Shown here piece after piece: positions 35,815 to 46,279 of a stretch of DNA of 64,000 nucleotides. How positions within the stretch are numbered: the stretch's first letter is position 1; each line of letters begins with the position of its first letter. This DNA is from Paraburkholderia ginsengiterrae. Its GTDB lineage: Bacteria > Pseudomonadota > Gammaproteobacteria > Burkholderiales > Burkholderiaceae. Where the stretch lies: positions 62,001 to 126,000 of the forward strand of contig NZ_LXKA01000121.1 of the NCBI RefSeq assembly GCF_001645125.1, written 5' to 3'. Position numbers and translations under genes: made by a program. The notes under the pieces are model-generated. The model worked only from the letters and a program-made list of their open reading frames with translations. It did not search any database and had not been told where the DNA came from.

Positions 35815-35983
35815 GACGCGCTCCTCGTTGATTCGAACGCCGCTATTTAGGGCGTCATTCTTTGAGCTTACGCCGCCGCCGCGCGAGAAGGATTGCAAAA
35901 CCGTAACGGCTTATTTCACGTCATTGCAGTAACCAGAGCGAATGCCATGCAGGCCGGTATGTCACGTCGACTCCCCGCGCGAT

Positions 35984-36196
35984 TTACTTGCCCACCTGGT
36001 TGCCGATGATGCCGCCAGCCGCCGCGCCACCCAGCGTCGACAGCGCATTGCCGCCGAGCGCCGCGCCTGCCACGCCGCCCACACCCGCGCCGATTGCCGT
36101 ATCGCGTTGCCGCGTGGTCATGTTGTCGCACGCGCACAGACTCGCAACCACGGCAAGGAGGGCGGCGAGCTTACCTATCTGACGAATCGAGTTCAT
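35984..36196 (-). CDS. glycine-zipper lipoprotein (OsmB-like)
   Basis: This 70-residue protein has a signal peptide with a lipobox-like VASLCAC and a glycine zipper (AIGAGVGGVAGAALGG...GGAAAGGIIGNQVGK) typical of OsmB and related outer-membrane stress lipoproteins. GGAGG precedes ATG 36196; the frame continues upstream to 36274 but lacks a signal there. The gene stands alone on the minus strand between thiC and the Tyr-rich gene. Confidence 0.82.
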   Translation of the reverse strand: MNSIRQIGKLAALLAVVASLCACDNMTTRQRDTAIGAGVGGVAGAALGGNALSTLGGAAAGGIIGNQVGK

Positions 36197-36277
36197 GATG
36201 CTGCCTCCAATAGTTGTTACTGGAGGCTCAGCACGCCGTGTGCCCGGTGTCTGCAAAGGTAAAAGGTCGAACAAATG

Positions 36278-36300
36278 AAAAAGCCCGCCAATGGCGGGCT
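36278..36300 (-). terminator. intrinsic terminator of thiC
   Basis: AGCCCGCC (36282-36289), loop AAT, GGCGGGCT (36293-36300). Read leftward it is followed by TTTTT, about 95 bp past the thiC stop. Confidence 0.88.
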
Positions 36301-36395
36301 GTGATGCTGCAAGGCGGGTTGATAGCGGATCGGCCCGTGCTGCGTGAGCGCTGCTGCGCCGCTCACCGCATCACACCCGCTCCGCGATCCTCGCG

Positions 36396-38399
<2,004 letters not shown>

Positions 38400-38471
38400 C
38401 TAAGCAGGAGACGAGACGGAAGTAGTCGGAAATCGCAAGAAGTGAGGCAATGGAGCTGGAGTGCGAATTCC

Positions 38472-38574
38472 GCACGCTTCCCTGCGCTGGCATTATCCAG
38501 ATCAGGTTCAAAGGGTATTTCTCACCCACGCAACACGGACCTCCAACCTCCGTGCGACGCAGGACCCCCGCGTT
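38472..38574 (-). promoter_or_regulatory. TPP riboswitch (THI element)
   Basis: On the minus strand the core is clear: GGGGGTCC, GTGGGTGAGAAATACCC (the CTGAGA-like bulge), CCCTTTGAACCTGATCTGG and ATAATGCCAGCGCAGGGA. It ends about 145 nt before thiC. The remaining gap up to 38741 shows no gene. Confidence 0.95.
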
Positions 38575-38741
38575 AGCAGCGCACACGATACACCGGGCGG
38601 CCGCTGCTTGGCAACCCATCTCGATAAGTCAGATGATGGATATAGCACCTGCCGGCAAGGGCTATTCCTGCGCTATTCCCATTCGGGCGGCGTTGCAAGG
38701 CGTCATGCGGCGCAACATGCCGCGACGCCGCCGTGCCGCGC

Positions 38742-39152
38742 TTACAGCGTGAAATCGTCGGCGGCTTCGGGCTGAAACAGGATCTTTTCGAGCTTCAGCA
38801 CTTTCTCGGCGCCACTCGGCGGCGTGAAGCGGACACGCTCGCCGCGTTTGGCGCCCAGCAAGGCGATGCCGGCCGGCGAAAACACGTTCAGGCGGCCGTG
38901 CGCGAAGTCGGCGTTCGGCGGATAGACGACGGTCCACGTCAGGTGCTCACCGCTGCTTTCGTCGACCAGGGTGGCCTGCGAATTCATCGTGACGACGTTG
39001 GCGGGAATCTCGCGCGAATCGACGATCACGGCGCGCTCGAGCAGGTCGTCGAGCATGTCCTGGCGGTGGGCGTCGGCGCCGGGTGCACTGGCGTGCTTTT
39101 CGAGGCGGGCGACGTCGAGTTCGGTGAGATAACAGGTTTTGGCTTTTTTCAT
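38742..39152 (-). CDS. rnk: regulator of nucleoside diphosphate kinase (GreA/B-like)
   Basis: This 136-residue protein has the Rnk layout: a short N-terminal helical part (TELDVARLEKHASAP) and a GreA/GreB C-terminal FKBP-like domain (GRLNVFSPAGIALLGAKRGERVRFTPPSGAEKVLKLEKI). Rnk binds RNA polymerase in the secondary channel and affects NDK levels. GGAG precedes ATG 39152. The N-terminal coiled coil is short, as in Rnk and unlike GreA. Confidence 0.87.
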   Translation of the reverse strand: MKKAKTCYLTELDVARLEKHASAPGADAHRQDMLDDLLERAVIVDSREIPANVVTMNSQATLVDESSGEHLTWTVVYPPNADFAHGRLNVFSPAGIALLGAKRGERVRFTPPSGAEKVLKLEKILFQPEAADDFTL

Positions 39153-39669
39153 GACGGGTACTCCAATTCGATCTGCGTATAGGGAAACGGCGAGGGAACG
39201 CTGTGCGGATGAGATCAGCCCGGAGCCCGATGACGCGGCCGGGGCATTGGAGCAGGCAGCGTTAGATCGGACGCCGGGCGGCGTGGAGCGGGAGCGTTCG
39301 GGACAGCTGGCCGGCAAGGCATGCTGCGAATTCCGCGCGCGCGCAACCGGTTGCGCGGCGGGGGCGCAAGCGGGTGAGGGCGGGGAAATTCGGATAGCGC
39401 ATCGGAGCAGCCGGCAGTAAGCGTAAGGAGGTGAATTGGGCGCCGCGAGCAACGTGAACCGGCGTCATTGAAAGGGGAATGTTAGCACGGCGACGTGCGT
39501 CGTCCAGTGCGGCGACGTCGGCCCGGATCGCACGACCATGGAAGCGCCGCGGTGACCTACGATTGAATCGACGGGGCGCGATCCGGAGTTTGATCAAAAA
39601 AAATCAGAAAGGTCTGTCATAACCCGCCGTGCGGTTCGACAAACGTGCAGAACCTGATGGGAGCACGTC
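39153..39669. other. 517-bp divergent intergenic region
   Basis: It holds the promoters of rnk (left) and the DUF1223 operon (right). The only strong structure is an 18-bp perfect palindrome, CGCGCAACCGGTTGCGCG, at 39340-39357. I see no gene; an A/T stretch with TTTGATCAAAAAAAATCA lies near 39590-39607. Confidence 0.4.
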
Positions 39670-40521
39670 ATGCATAGCCCTCTTAATCGCCAAAGCTGCC
39701 GGCCCTTCACCCGAGTCATCGCGCTCTCGCTTGCAGTGACGATGCTCGCGGCGAGCGGCTTAGCCTCCGCGGCAAGCGCCGTGTGCAGCGCGCATAGCCC
39801 GGCGCATCGCGTGGCGCTGGTGGAGCTTTACAGCAGCGAAGGCTGCAATAGCTGTCCGCCCGCTGACCAGTGGCTCAGCCAATGGAAAAACAGCGGCGCG
39901 GCGCAAAGCATCGTGCCGTTGGCGTTGCATGTCGACTACTGGAACAGCCTCGGCTGGACCGACCGCTTCTCGCAACATCGCTTCACCGAACGTCAGCAGG
40001 CGCTCACTGATCTGGCCGGCGGCCACACCATCTACACGCCGGAAATCTTCGTGTCGGGACGTGAGCTGCGCAGCTGGTCGCAACGCGACAGTTTCCAGAG
40101 CCGCATCGGCAAGGTCGTTGCCGAACCGGCGCAGGCGAACGTCGCGCTGGAACTGACGCCGCAGTCGCTGGGCGCGTTCAGCGTCGCCGCGCAATTCACC
40201 AGCCAGGCTGCTGGTACGGCGGGGGCAGCGGGCGCGTTGAATGCGTACCTTGCCGTTTATGAAAACACGCTGAGCTCGCAGGTCGGCGCCGGTGAAAACA
40301 GCGGCGTTACTTTGCATCACGAAAGAGTTGTACGGCAGTGGATCGGCCCCGTGCCGCTCGTGGCCGGCAACGCGCAAATCCGCCGCGAGATCCGCATTCA
40401 GGATACGGGCGCCGATGTCATGGCCAATGCGCCCGCCGACCGGTTCGGTGTGGTCGCCTTCGTCGAGAACGATGCAACCGGCGACGTCCTGCAAGTAGCC
40501 GAACTGGCCGCTTGCCATTGA
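39670..40521 (+). CDS. DUF1223 exported thioredoxin-like protein
   Basis: This 283-residue protein has a signal peptide (cut near SAASA) and the family signature VELYSSEGCNSCPPADQWL, a CxxC in a thioredoxin-like setting (Cys59-Cys62 region). Then comes LALHVDYWNSLGWTDRFS and TIYTPEIFVSGREL, the cis-proline-like loop. It probably acts in periplasmic thiol redox or metal handling. It heads a same-strand run with cytochrome b, a molybdopterin enzyme and an MXKDX peptide gene. Confidence 0.85.
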   Translation: MHSPLNRQSCRPFTRVIALSLAVTMLAASGLASAASAVCSAHSPAHRVALVELYSSEGCNSCPPADQWLSQWKNSGAAQSIVPLALHVDYWNSLGWTDRFSQHRFTERQQALTDLAGGHTIYTPEIFVSGRELRSWSQRDSFQSRIGKVVAEPAQANVALELTPQSLGAFSVAAQFTSQAAGTAGAAGALNAYLAVYENTLSSQVGAGENSGVTLHHERVVRQWIGPVPLVAGNAQIRREIRIQDTGADVMANAPADRFGVVAFVENDATGDVLQVAELAACH

Positions 40522-40553
40522 TTACGCCGCGGCTTCATTCACAGGAGATTCTC

Positions 40554-41192
40554 ATGGCAACCCCTCATGCAATACGCGACAGCGCACCGCCCGCCAAGCC
40601 GCAAACCGGTGTGATCCATCCGGTGTGGGTGCGTGTCACGCATTGGCTCAACGCGCTCGCGGCCATCGTGATGATGCTCTCAGGCTGGCGCATCTACGAT
40701 GCCTCGCCGATCTTCAAGTCGTTCACTTTTCCGCCGTCCATCACGCTCGGCGGCTGGCTCGGCGGCGCGCTGCAATGGCATTTCGCCGCGATGTGGCTGC
40801 TGGTTTTCAACGGGCTCGTGTACCTCGCGCTGAATCTTGCGAGCGGTCGCTTCGTGCGCAAGTTTTTGCCGGTGTCGCCGCGCGCCGTGCTGCATGACTT
40901 TATCGCCGCGTTGACGGGCAAGCTCTCGCACGCCGATCTGCGGGTCTACAACGCGGTGCAGAAATTCGCCTACCTGTTCGTCATCTGCGATCTGATCGTG
41001 CTGGTGCTGTCGGGTCTTGCGATCTGGAAGTCGGTGCAGTTTCCGCTGCTGCGCGAACTGATGGGCGGCTACGACAACGCACGCATCGTGCACTTCTGCG
41101 CGATGTCGCTGATGGCCGCGTTCATCGCCGTGCACCTCGTGATGGTGGCGCTCGTGCCACGCTCGCTCCTCGCCATGTTGCGCGGACGCTGA
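40554..41192 (+). CDS. cytochrome b561-type membrane protein
   Basis: This 212-residue protein has four to five membrane helices and paired histidines (RVTHWLNAL, ALQWHFAAMWLL, RIVHFCAMSLMAAFIAVHLVMV) that could hold two b hemes. It is the likely electron donor from the quinone pool to the next gene's molybdopterin enzyme, much as MsrQ serves MsrP. AGGAG precedes the ATG at 40554, 32 bp after DUF1223. Confidence 0.88.
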   Translation: MATPHAIRDSAPPAKPQTGVIHPVWVRVTHWLNALAAIVMMLSGWRIYDASPIFKSFTFPPSITLGGWLGGALQWHFAAMWLLVFNGLVYLALNLASGRFVRKFLPVSPRAVLHDFIAALTGKLSHADLRVYNAVQKFAYLFVICDLIVLVLSGLAIWKSVQFPLLRELMGGYDNARIVHFCAMSLMAAFIAVHLVMVALVPRSLLAMLRGR

Positions 41193-41226
41193 GCCAACTC
41201 TACGCGAACGTTCTGGATACCGAATC

Positions 41227-42018
41227 ATGACCAAGCTCATTGGAAAATCTGCCTCGCAAACCGGTCAGACGCTCGACCGTGAGTCGATTCTGATCGACGC
41301 CCGGCGCGAACTCGCCATGCCGTCGCGGCGCCTGTTCGGCAAACGGCTTCTGACGCTAGGAGGCCTCTCGATGCTGACCGGCTGCTCGCTCACCGATAAC
41401 GACTCGGTCAACAAGTTTCTGACCGCCGTGTCGCGCCTGAACGACCGCGCGCAGGCCGCGCTGTTCGATCCGAAGCAGCTGGCGCCTACCTACACCGAAG
41501 CGCAAATCACGCGGCCGTTCCCGTTCAACGCGTTCTACGGCATCGACGACGTGCCCGAGGTGGACGGCTCCGACTACCGCCTGAAGATCAGCGGACTCGT
41601 GACCGGCCAGCGTGTGTGGACCCTGCCCGAGTTGTACGCGCTGCCGCATGCCGAGCAGATCACGCGGCATATCTGCGTGGAAGGGTGGAGTGCGATTGGC
41701 CGCTGGGGCGGCACGCCGTTCAGCGACTTTCTGCGACGCATCGGCGCGGACACCACCGCGAAGTACGTCGGTTTCCGCTGCGCCGACGACTACTACGAAA
41801 GCATCGACATGCCGACGGCGTTGCATCCGCAAACGCTGCTCACGTTCTCCTACGACGGCGAGCAGCTGCCCGCGAAATACGGGTTCCCGATGAAGCTGCG
41901 CATGCCGACCAAGCTCGGCTACAAGAACCCGAAGCACATCGTCGAGATGTTCGTCACCAACACGTTCCCGGGCGGCTATTGGGTCGACCAGGGCTACAAC
42001 TGGTTCGGAGGCTCCTGA
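41227..42018 (+). CDS. Tat-exported molybdopterin oxidoreductase (sulfite oxidase/MsrP-like)
   Basis: This 263-residue protein has a twin-arginine-like signal (SRRLFGKRLLTLGG) and also a lipobox-like LTGC. The catalytic domain has the molybdenum-ligating cysteine in RHICVEGWSAIGRWGG (Cys150) and FRCADDYYESIDMPTALHPQTLL, as in the sulfite oxidase family of the YedY type. The C-terminus ends GYWVDQGYNWFGGS. It likely reduces an oxidised substrate such as methionine sulfoxide in the periplasm with electrons from the cytochrome b next door. The true substrate is unknown. Confidence 0.88.
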   Translation: MTKLIGKSASQTGQTLDRESILIDARRELAMPSRRLFGKRLLTLGGLSMLTGCSLTDNDSVNKFLTAVSRLNDRAQAALFDPKQLAPTYTEAQITRPFPFNAFYGIDDVPEVDGSDYRLKISGLVTGQRVWTLPELYALPHAEQITRHICVEGWSAIGRWGGTPFSDFLRRIGADTTAKYVGFRCADDYYESIDMPTALHPQTLLTFSYDGEQLPAKYGFPMKLRMPTKLGYKNPKHIVEMFVTNTFPGGYWVDQGYNWFGGS

Positions 42019-42025
42019 CGCGCGT

Positions 42026-42057
42026 GGGTCGCCGCAATTGCATCGGATGCGCGACCC
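42026..42057 (+). other. hairpin between oxidoreductase and MXKDX gene
   Basis: GGGTCGC (42026-42032) pairs with GCGACCC (42051-42057), with an inner GCAT/ATGC. There is no U-run, so it may stabilise or process the message rather than end it. Confidence 0.4.
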
Positions 42058-42130
42058 CAGGCGGCAGAAGCTTCGGAAGTACGCCGGCTAGAGCCGGTCC
42101 TGATTTATCAACAACACTCGGAGTCATCCC

Positions 42131-42370
42131 ATGAAAAAGTTCGCAATCGCAGCAGTGGCCGTCGCTCTCCTCACCAGCGGCGGCGCCGCGTTCGCCCAGG
42201 CAAGCGGCGCGATGTCCAACGACGCCATGTCGAAAGACACGATGTCGAAGGATTCCATGTCCAAAGACAGCATGTCGAAGGACAGCATGAAAAAGGACAC
42301 GATGAAGCACGACAAGATGAAAAAGGGCGACGCGATGAAGCACGAAGCCTCGGGCGCGATGGCCAACTGA
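42131..42370 (+). CDS. pentapeptide MXKDX repeat protein
   Basis: This 79-residue protein has a signal peptide (cut after AFA) and then tandem M(S/K)KD(S/T) pentapeptides: seven or more in a row, changing to MKHDKMKKGDAMKHE. The repeats are rich in Met and His and could bind copper or serve as a methionine-sulfoxide sink. The family is named for this repeat, and no function is established to my knowledge. Its place after an MsrP-like reductase makes a redox link attractive. Confidence 0.92.
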   Translation: MKKFAIAAVAVALLTSGGAAFAQASGAMSNDAMSKDTMSKDSMSKDSMSKDSMKKDTMKHDKMKKGDAMKHEASGAMAN

Positions 42371-42428
42371 GCCGCTGTGCTAATGCACTTCGCATAACTC
42401 GAACGCGCCGGTTTGGCGCGCGTCGGCG

Positions 42429-42453
42429 AGCCGGGGCGGGGCCCCGGCTTTTT
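42429..42453 (+). terminator. intrinsic terminator after MXKDX gene
   Basis: AGCCGGGGC (42429-42437), loop GGG, GCCCCGGCT (42441-42449), then TTTT. The rest of the 365-bp gap to 42736 shows no gene. Confidence 0.9.
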
Positions 42454-42735
42454 GTTGCAAGTTCGCCAAAAAGTTACGATTCTTTCAACCGATGCGGTGG
42501 GCGCTTACTGCATAATGCGATGCGCGCCGAGCATCTCGGCGCGTGTTCGCCGCGGATGGTTCGTTTTCGAGCGCTGCGGCGTTGTGGCCCCTTTGGCCAT
42601 CTCCCGTCTCCCGTTCCACCACCATGTCCGCCAGCCTCGCCAGTCCGACCGCATCGCCGATGCGGTGTCCGCCACCCCGCCAACGGGGCAATAGCGGGGG
42701 CGCGGCGCCTCGAACGGCATGGGCGGGGTGAACGC

Positions 42736-43665
42736 ATGCCGTCACCACTCTCAAGCCGTTTTTCCCGTGGTTTTCCGCTCCGTTTGCCGCAGTCGCGCAA
42801 CGGCCAGATCGCGCTCGCGCTCGGCGTCGTCTATCTCGTGTGGGGTTCGACGTATCTCGCCGTGCACGTCGCCCTCGGATCGTTTCCGCCGCTGCTGCTC
42901 TCGGGCATGCGCAACCTGTTTGCCGGGGTAGGGCTGTTCTTTTTCGCGGCGCGCCGCAAGCCGGTCTGGCCGAGCTTTGCCGAAATCCGCAATGCGGGAC
43001 TGGTGGGCACCATGCTGGTCGGCTTGTCGAGCGGCATGCTGGCCTTTGGCATGCGCACCGTCGGCACCGGCACGGCGGCGGTCATGGTGGCGACCGTGCC
43101 GCTCTTCGCGACCGTGATCGCGGCGGTGGCGGGGCGCAAGATCGGCCGGGGCGAGTGGTTCGCGGTCGGCCTTGGCCTGGTGGGCATTGCGATTCTGAGC
43201 CACGGCGACAACACCGCGGGTTCAGCGGGCGGCAGCCTTGCGATCTTGTGCGGGGCGCTTTTCTGGGCGGGCGGCGCGCATCTGGCCGGGCGCCTGAAGC
43301 TGCCTTCGGACCTGTTTCTGTCGACGTCGCTGCAAATTGGGCTGGGCGGCGCCATGTCGACCATGGTCGCGCTGGTCTCGGGCGAACGCATGCTCGAGGT
43401 GCATTTTCTGCCGGTGCTGGCCTTTATTTACCTGATGCTGGTCGGCACGATGACCGCCTACGTCGCGTACGGTTTTCTGATCCGCCATACCAGCCCGATC
43501 ATTGCCAGCAGTTGCATGTACGTCAATCCGGTGGTGGCGGTGGCGCTCGGCGCGCTGCTGCTTGGCGAGCCGGTCACGCGCTCCACCGTGATTGCGACCA
43601 TTGTGATTCTGGCGAGCGTGGGATTGTCTTTCTGGTTCGATTACAGGAAGAAGGGGCTCACCTGA
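42736..43665 (+). CDS. EamA/DMT family transporter
   Basis: This 309-residue membrane protein of the YedA type has ten predicted helices: NGQIALALGVVYLVWGSTYLAV in helix 1, a second EamA repeat from SLAILCGALFWAGGAHLAG, and SPIIASSCMYVNPVVAVALGALLLGEPVT near the end. It is an inner-membrane exporter of unknown substrate. GGGGTG precedes ATG 42736; the frame continues far upstream but with no hydrophobic or family sequence. It is not closely similar to the EamA gene at 32 kb. Confidence 0.87.
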   Translation: MPSPLSSRFSRGFPLRLPQSRNGQIALALGVVYLVWGSTYLAVHVALGSFPPLLLSGMRNLFAGVGLFFFAARRKPVWPSFAEIRNAGLVGTMLVGLSSGMLAFGMRTVGTGTAAVMVATVPLFATVIAAVAGRKIGRGEWFAVGLGLVGIAILSHGDNTAGSAGGSLAILCGALFWAGGAHLAGRLKLPSDLFLSTSLQIGLGGAMSTMVALVSGERMLEVHFLPVLAFIYLMLVGTMTAYVAYGFLIRHTSPIIASSCMYVNPVVAVALGALLLGEPVTRSTVIATIVILASVGLSFWFDYRKKGLT

Positions 43666-43732
43666 GGCCGTTTGCGAGTTGCCTCAGGCTCCGCTCAGGT
43701 TTTGCTGCGTGCCTCGCAGCGGTCTGCCGTCT

Positions 43733-45787
43733 TCACAGCGCCGCCGCCACTTCCGCGCCTTCGCGTATCGCACGTTTCGCATCCAGCTCGGTTGCGACCT
43801 TGGCGCCGCCGATCAGGTGATACCGCGGACCGCTGGTCTGAGTCGCCTGGTTTGCCTGGTTTGCCGCCGCCTGCGGTAGCAGATCGCGCAGCGATTCCTG
43901 CCCCGCGCAGACGACGATCGTGTCCACCTCGAGCCATTCCTCGGCGCCTTCACGCTCGATCTTCAATCCGCGCGCGCTGATTTCCCGATACGACACGCCG
44001 CCCAGCATCTTCACGCCGTTTCTCGCCAGCGTGGCGCGATGCACCCAGCCGGAGGTCTTGCCGAGTCCCATGCCGAGCTTGCCGGCCTTGCGCTGCAGCA
44101 GCCAGATCTGCCGTGGCGGTTGTGCCGGCGCCGGCGGTTTCAGGCCGCCGCGTTCCCGCACGGTCAGATCGACACCCCATTCGTCGAGCCATGCATCGCG
44201 CGGCGCTGGCAGCGGCTCTCCGGCGCGGTGCAGCAGAAACTCGCTGACGTCGAAGCCGATCCCGCCCGCGCCGATCACGGCGACGCGCTGCCCCACCGGC
44301 GCGCCGCGCAGCACGTCGACATAAGAGAGCACATTTGGCCCGTCGATGCCGGCGATCGCCGGCTTGCGCGGGACGATGCCGGTGGCGATGATCACATCGT
44401 CGTAAGCTCCGGCGGCGAGCAGGGCGGGCTCGACCCGCGTGCCGAGCCGGACATCGACGCGATGGCGCTGCAACTGGCTCTGGAAGTAGCGGATCGTTTC
44501 GCTGAACTCTTCCTTGCCCGGCACGCGCATCGCCAGGTTGAACTGACCACCAATCGTTGCGCTCGCATCGAACAACGTCACGCGATGCCCGCGCGCGGCC
44601 GCGACGGTCGCCGCCGACAAGCCCGCCGGACCCGCGCCGACCACCGCCACCGAACGCACCGCCGGGGTTCCCGACACCGGCCGGTACAGCAGTTCGGTCT
44701 CACGGCCCGCGCGCGGATTCACGAGGCAGCTGGCGCGCTGGTTCTTGAACGTGTGATCGAGACAGGCCTGATTGCAGGCGATGCAGGTGTTGATTTCGTC
44801 CGTGCGTCCCTCGGCCGTCTTCAGGACGAACTCGGGGTCGGCCAGCAGCGGCCGCGCCATGGAAACCAGATCGCCCGCGCCTTGCGCGAGCAGTGCTTCG
44901 GCGACGTCGGGGGTATTGATCCGGTTCGACACGATCACCGGCACCTTGACGGCGGCCTTCAGGCGCGCGCTCAACTCGGCGAAGGCCGCGCGCGGCACAG
45001 AGGTGACGATGGTCGGCACCCGCGCCTCGTGCCAGCCGATCCCGGTGTTGAACATGGTCACGCCGGCCGCTTCGAGCGCCTTGGCGACCTGCACAGTCTC
45101 GTCCCACGTGTTGCCGCCTTCCACCAGATCGATCAGGGAGAGCCGGTACACGACGATAAAGCGTTCGCCGCACACCGCGCGCACCCGTTCGACGATCTCG
45201 CGCGCGAGCCGCATGCGGTTCTCGATGCTGCCGCCGTACGCGTCGGTGCGCCGGTTGGTGCGCGGGCACAGGAACTGGTTGAGCAGATAGCCCTCGCTGC
45301 CCATGATCTCGATGCCGTCATAACCCGCGCGTTGCGCGAGACGCGCGCAGCGCGCGTAGTCGCGCACGGTCTTCTCAATTCCTGCGATGCTCAGCGCGCG
45401 TGGCTTGAACTTCGAGATCGGCGATTTGATCGCGGAGGCGGACACCACGAACGGCTGATAGCCGTAGCGGCCCGCATGCAGGATCTGCAGCGCGATCTTG
45501 CCGCCTTCGGCGTGCACGGCCTCGGTCAGGCGCCGATGATTGCGCAGATCGAACACGGAATTCAGCGTGCCGCCGAACGGCAGGAGCCATCCTTCGCGAT
45601 TCGGCGAGATGCCGCCCGTAACGATCAGCCCGACACCGCCCTTGGCGCGTTCGCGGAAATACGCGGCCAGCTTCGGGTAATTCCAGAAGCGGTCTTCCAT
45701 GCCCGTATGCATCGAACCCATCACCACGCGGTTGCGCAGGCGGGTGAAGCCGAGGTCGAGTTCGGCCAGCAAGTGTTGGTAGGGCAT
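43733..45787 (-). CDS. fadH: NADPH-dependent 2,4-dienoyl-CoA reductase (old yellow enzyme family)
   Basis: It reduces 2,4-dienoyl-CoA esters in beta-oxidation of unsaturated fatty acids. The 684-residue protein has an N-terminal FMN barrel (VVMGSMHTGMEDRFW; GSEGYLLNQFLCPRTNRRTD), a 4Fe-4S motif (CIACNQACL then CLVNPRAG), FAD motif VVGAGPAGLSAATVA and an NADPH motif AVIGAGGIGFDVSEFL. Length and order match FadH. The C-terminal stretch before the stop has several NQANQAT repeats. I chose ATG 45787. Related flavoenzymes (trimethylamine dehydrogenase type) share the fold. Confidence 0.9.
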   Translation of the reverse strand: MPYQHLLAELDLGFTRLRNRVVMGSMHTGMEDRFWNYPKLAAYFRERAKGGVGLIVTGGISPNREGWLLPFGGTLNSVFDLRNHRRLTEAVHAEGGKIALQILHAGRYGYQPFVVSASAIKSPISKFKPRALSIAGIEKTVRDYARCARLAQRAGYDGIEIMGSEGYLLNQFLCPRTNRRTDAYGGSIENRMRLAREIVERVRAVCGERFIVVYRLSLIDLVEGGNTWDETVQVAKALEAAGVTMFNTGIGWHEARVPTIVTSVPRAAFAELSARLKAAVKVPVIVSNRINTPDVAEALLAQGAGDLVSMARPLLADPEFVLKTAEGRTDEINTCIACNQACLDHTFKNQRASCLVNPRAGRETELLYRPVSGTPAVRSVAVVGAGPAGLSAATVAAARGHRVTLFDASATIGGQFNLAMRVPGKEEFSETIRYFQSQLQRHRVDVRLGTRVEPALLAAGAYDDVIIATGIVPRKPAIAGIDGPNVLSYVDVLRGAPVGQRVAVIGAGGIGFDVSEFLLHRAGEPLPAPRDAWLDEWGVDLTVRERGGLKPPAPAQPPRQIWLLQRKAGKLGMGLGKTSGWVHRATLARNGVKMLGGVSYREISARGLKIEREGAEEWLEVDTIVVCAGQESLRDLLPQAAANQANQATQTSGPRYHLIGGAKVATELDAKRAIREGAEVAAAL

Positions 45788-46077
45788 GCGGGAGTCCGTG
45801 TAAGTATGGGGTGCGCACGAAAGATACACCGCGCGCCGCGCCAATCCTCCGAGGAAAAATTCTAATCCTCGCCGCGGGTTGCTCCGTCAGCCCCCTTTAG
45901 CCGCGATCAACCATGGCGAAGCCCGCGGCACACGCATTGCTGGATGCAAGCCATTCGTGCTGATCGTGCAGAACGGCAATACGCAAACGCCGGGTGTCGA
46001 GCAGGCGAATACGCAGACGGGTCAAAAGCTCGCCGAGACAGCGGCCCACGCAGATACCACCTGGAGGGACATTCGCC

Positions 46078-46239
46078 ATGCTTCATTACGCCATTGTATT
46101 TTTCGTGATTGCGATCATCGCGGCCGTGTTCGGTTTTACCGGCATCGCGGCGGGGGCCGCCGAGATCGCGAAGATCCTGTTCTACATCTTCCTTGTCGTC
46201 TTCGTGGTGACGCTGCTGCTCGGCGTGATCCGAACGTAG
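46078..46239 (+). CDS. DUF1328 small membrane protein
   Basis: This 53-residue protein has two hydrophobic helices ([20 protein letters not shown] and [19 protein letters not shown]) around [11 protein letters not shown], the standard DUF1328/YtjA pattern. GGAGG precedes the ATG. It is probably an inner-membrane stress-related protein of unknown function. The stretch 45788-46077 before it shows no other gene. Confidence 0.9.
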   Translation: MLHYAIVFFVIAIIAAVFGFTGIAAGAAEIAKILFYIFLVVFVVTLLLGVIRT

Positions 46240-46279
46240 ATGCGGTAGATGCGCCGAACGTACACGCAACGGCAAGGCG

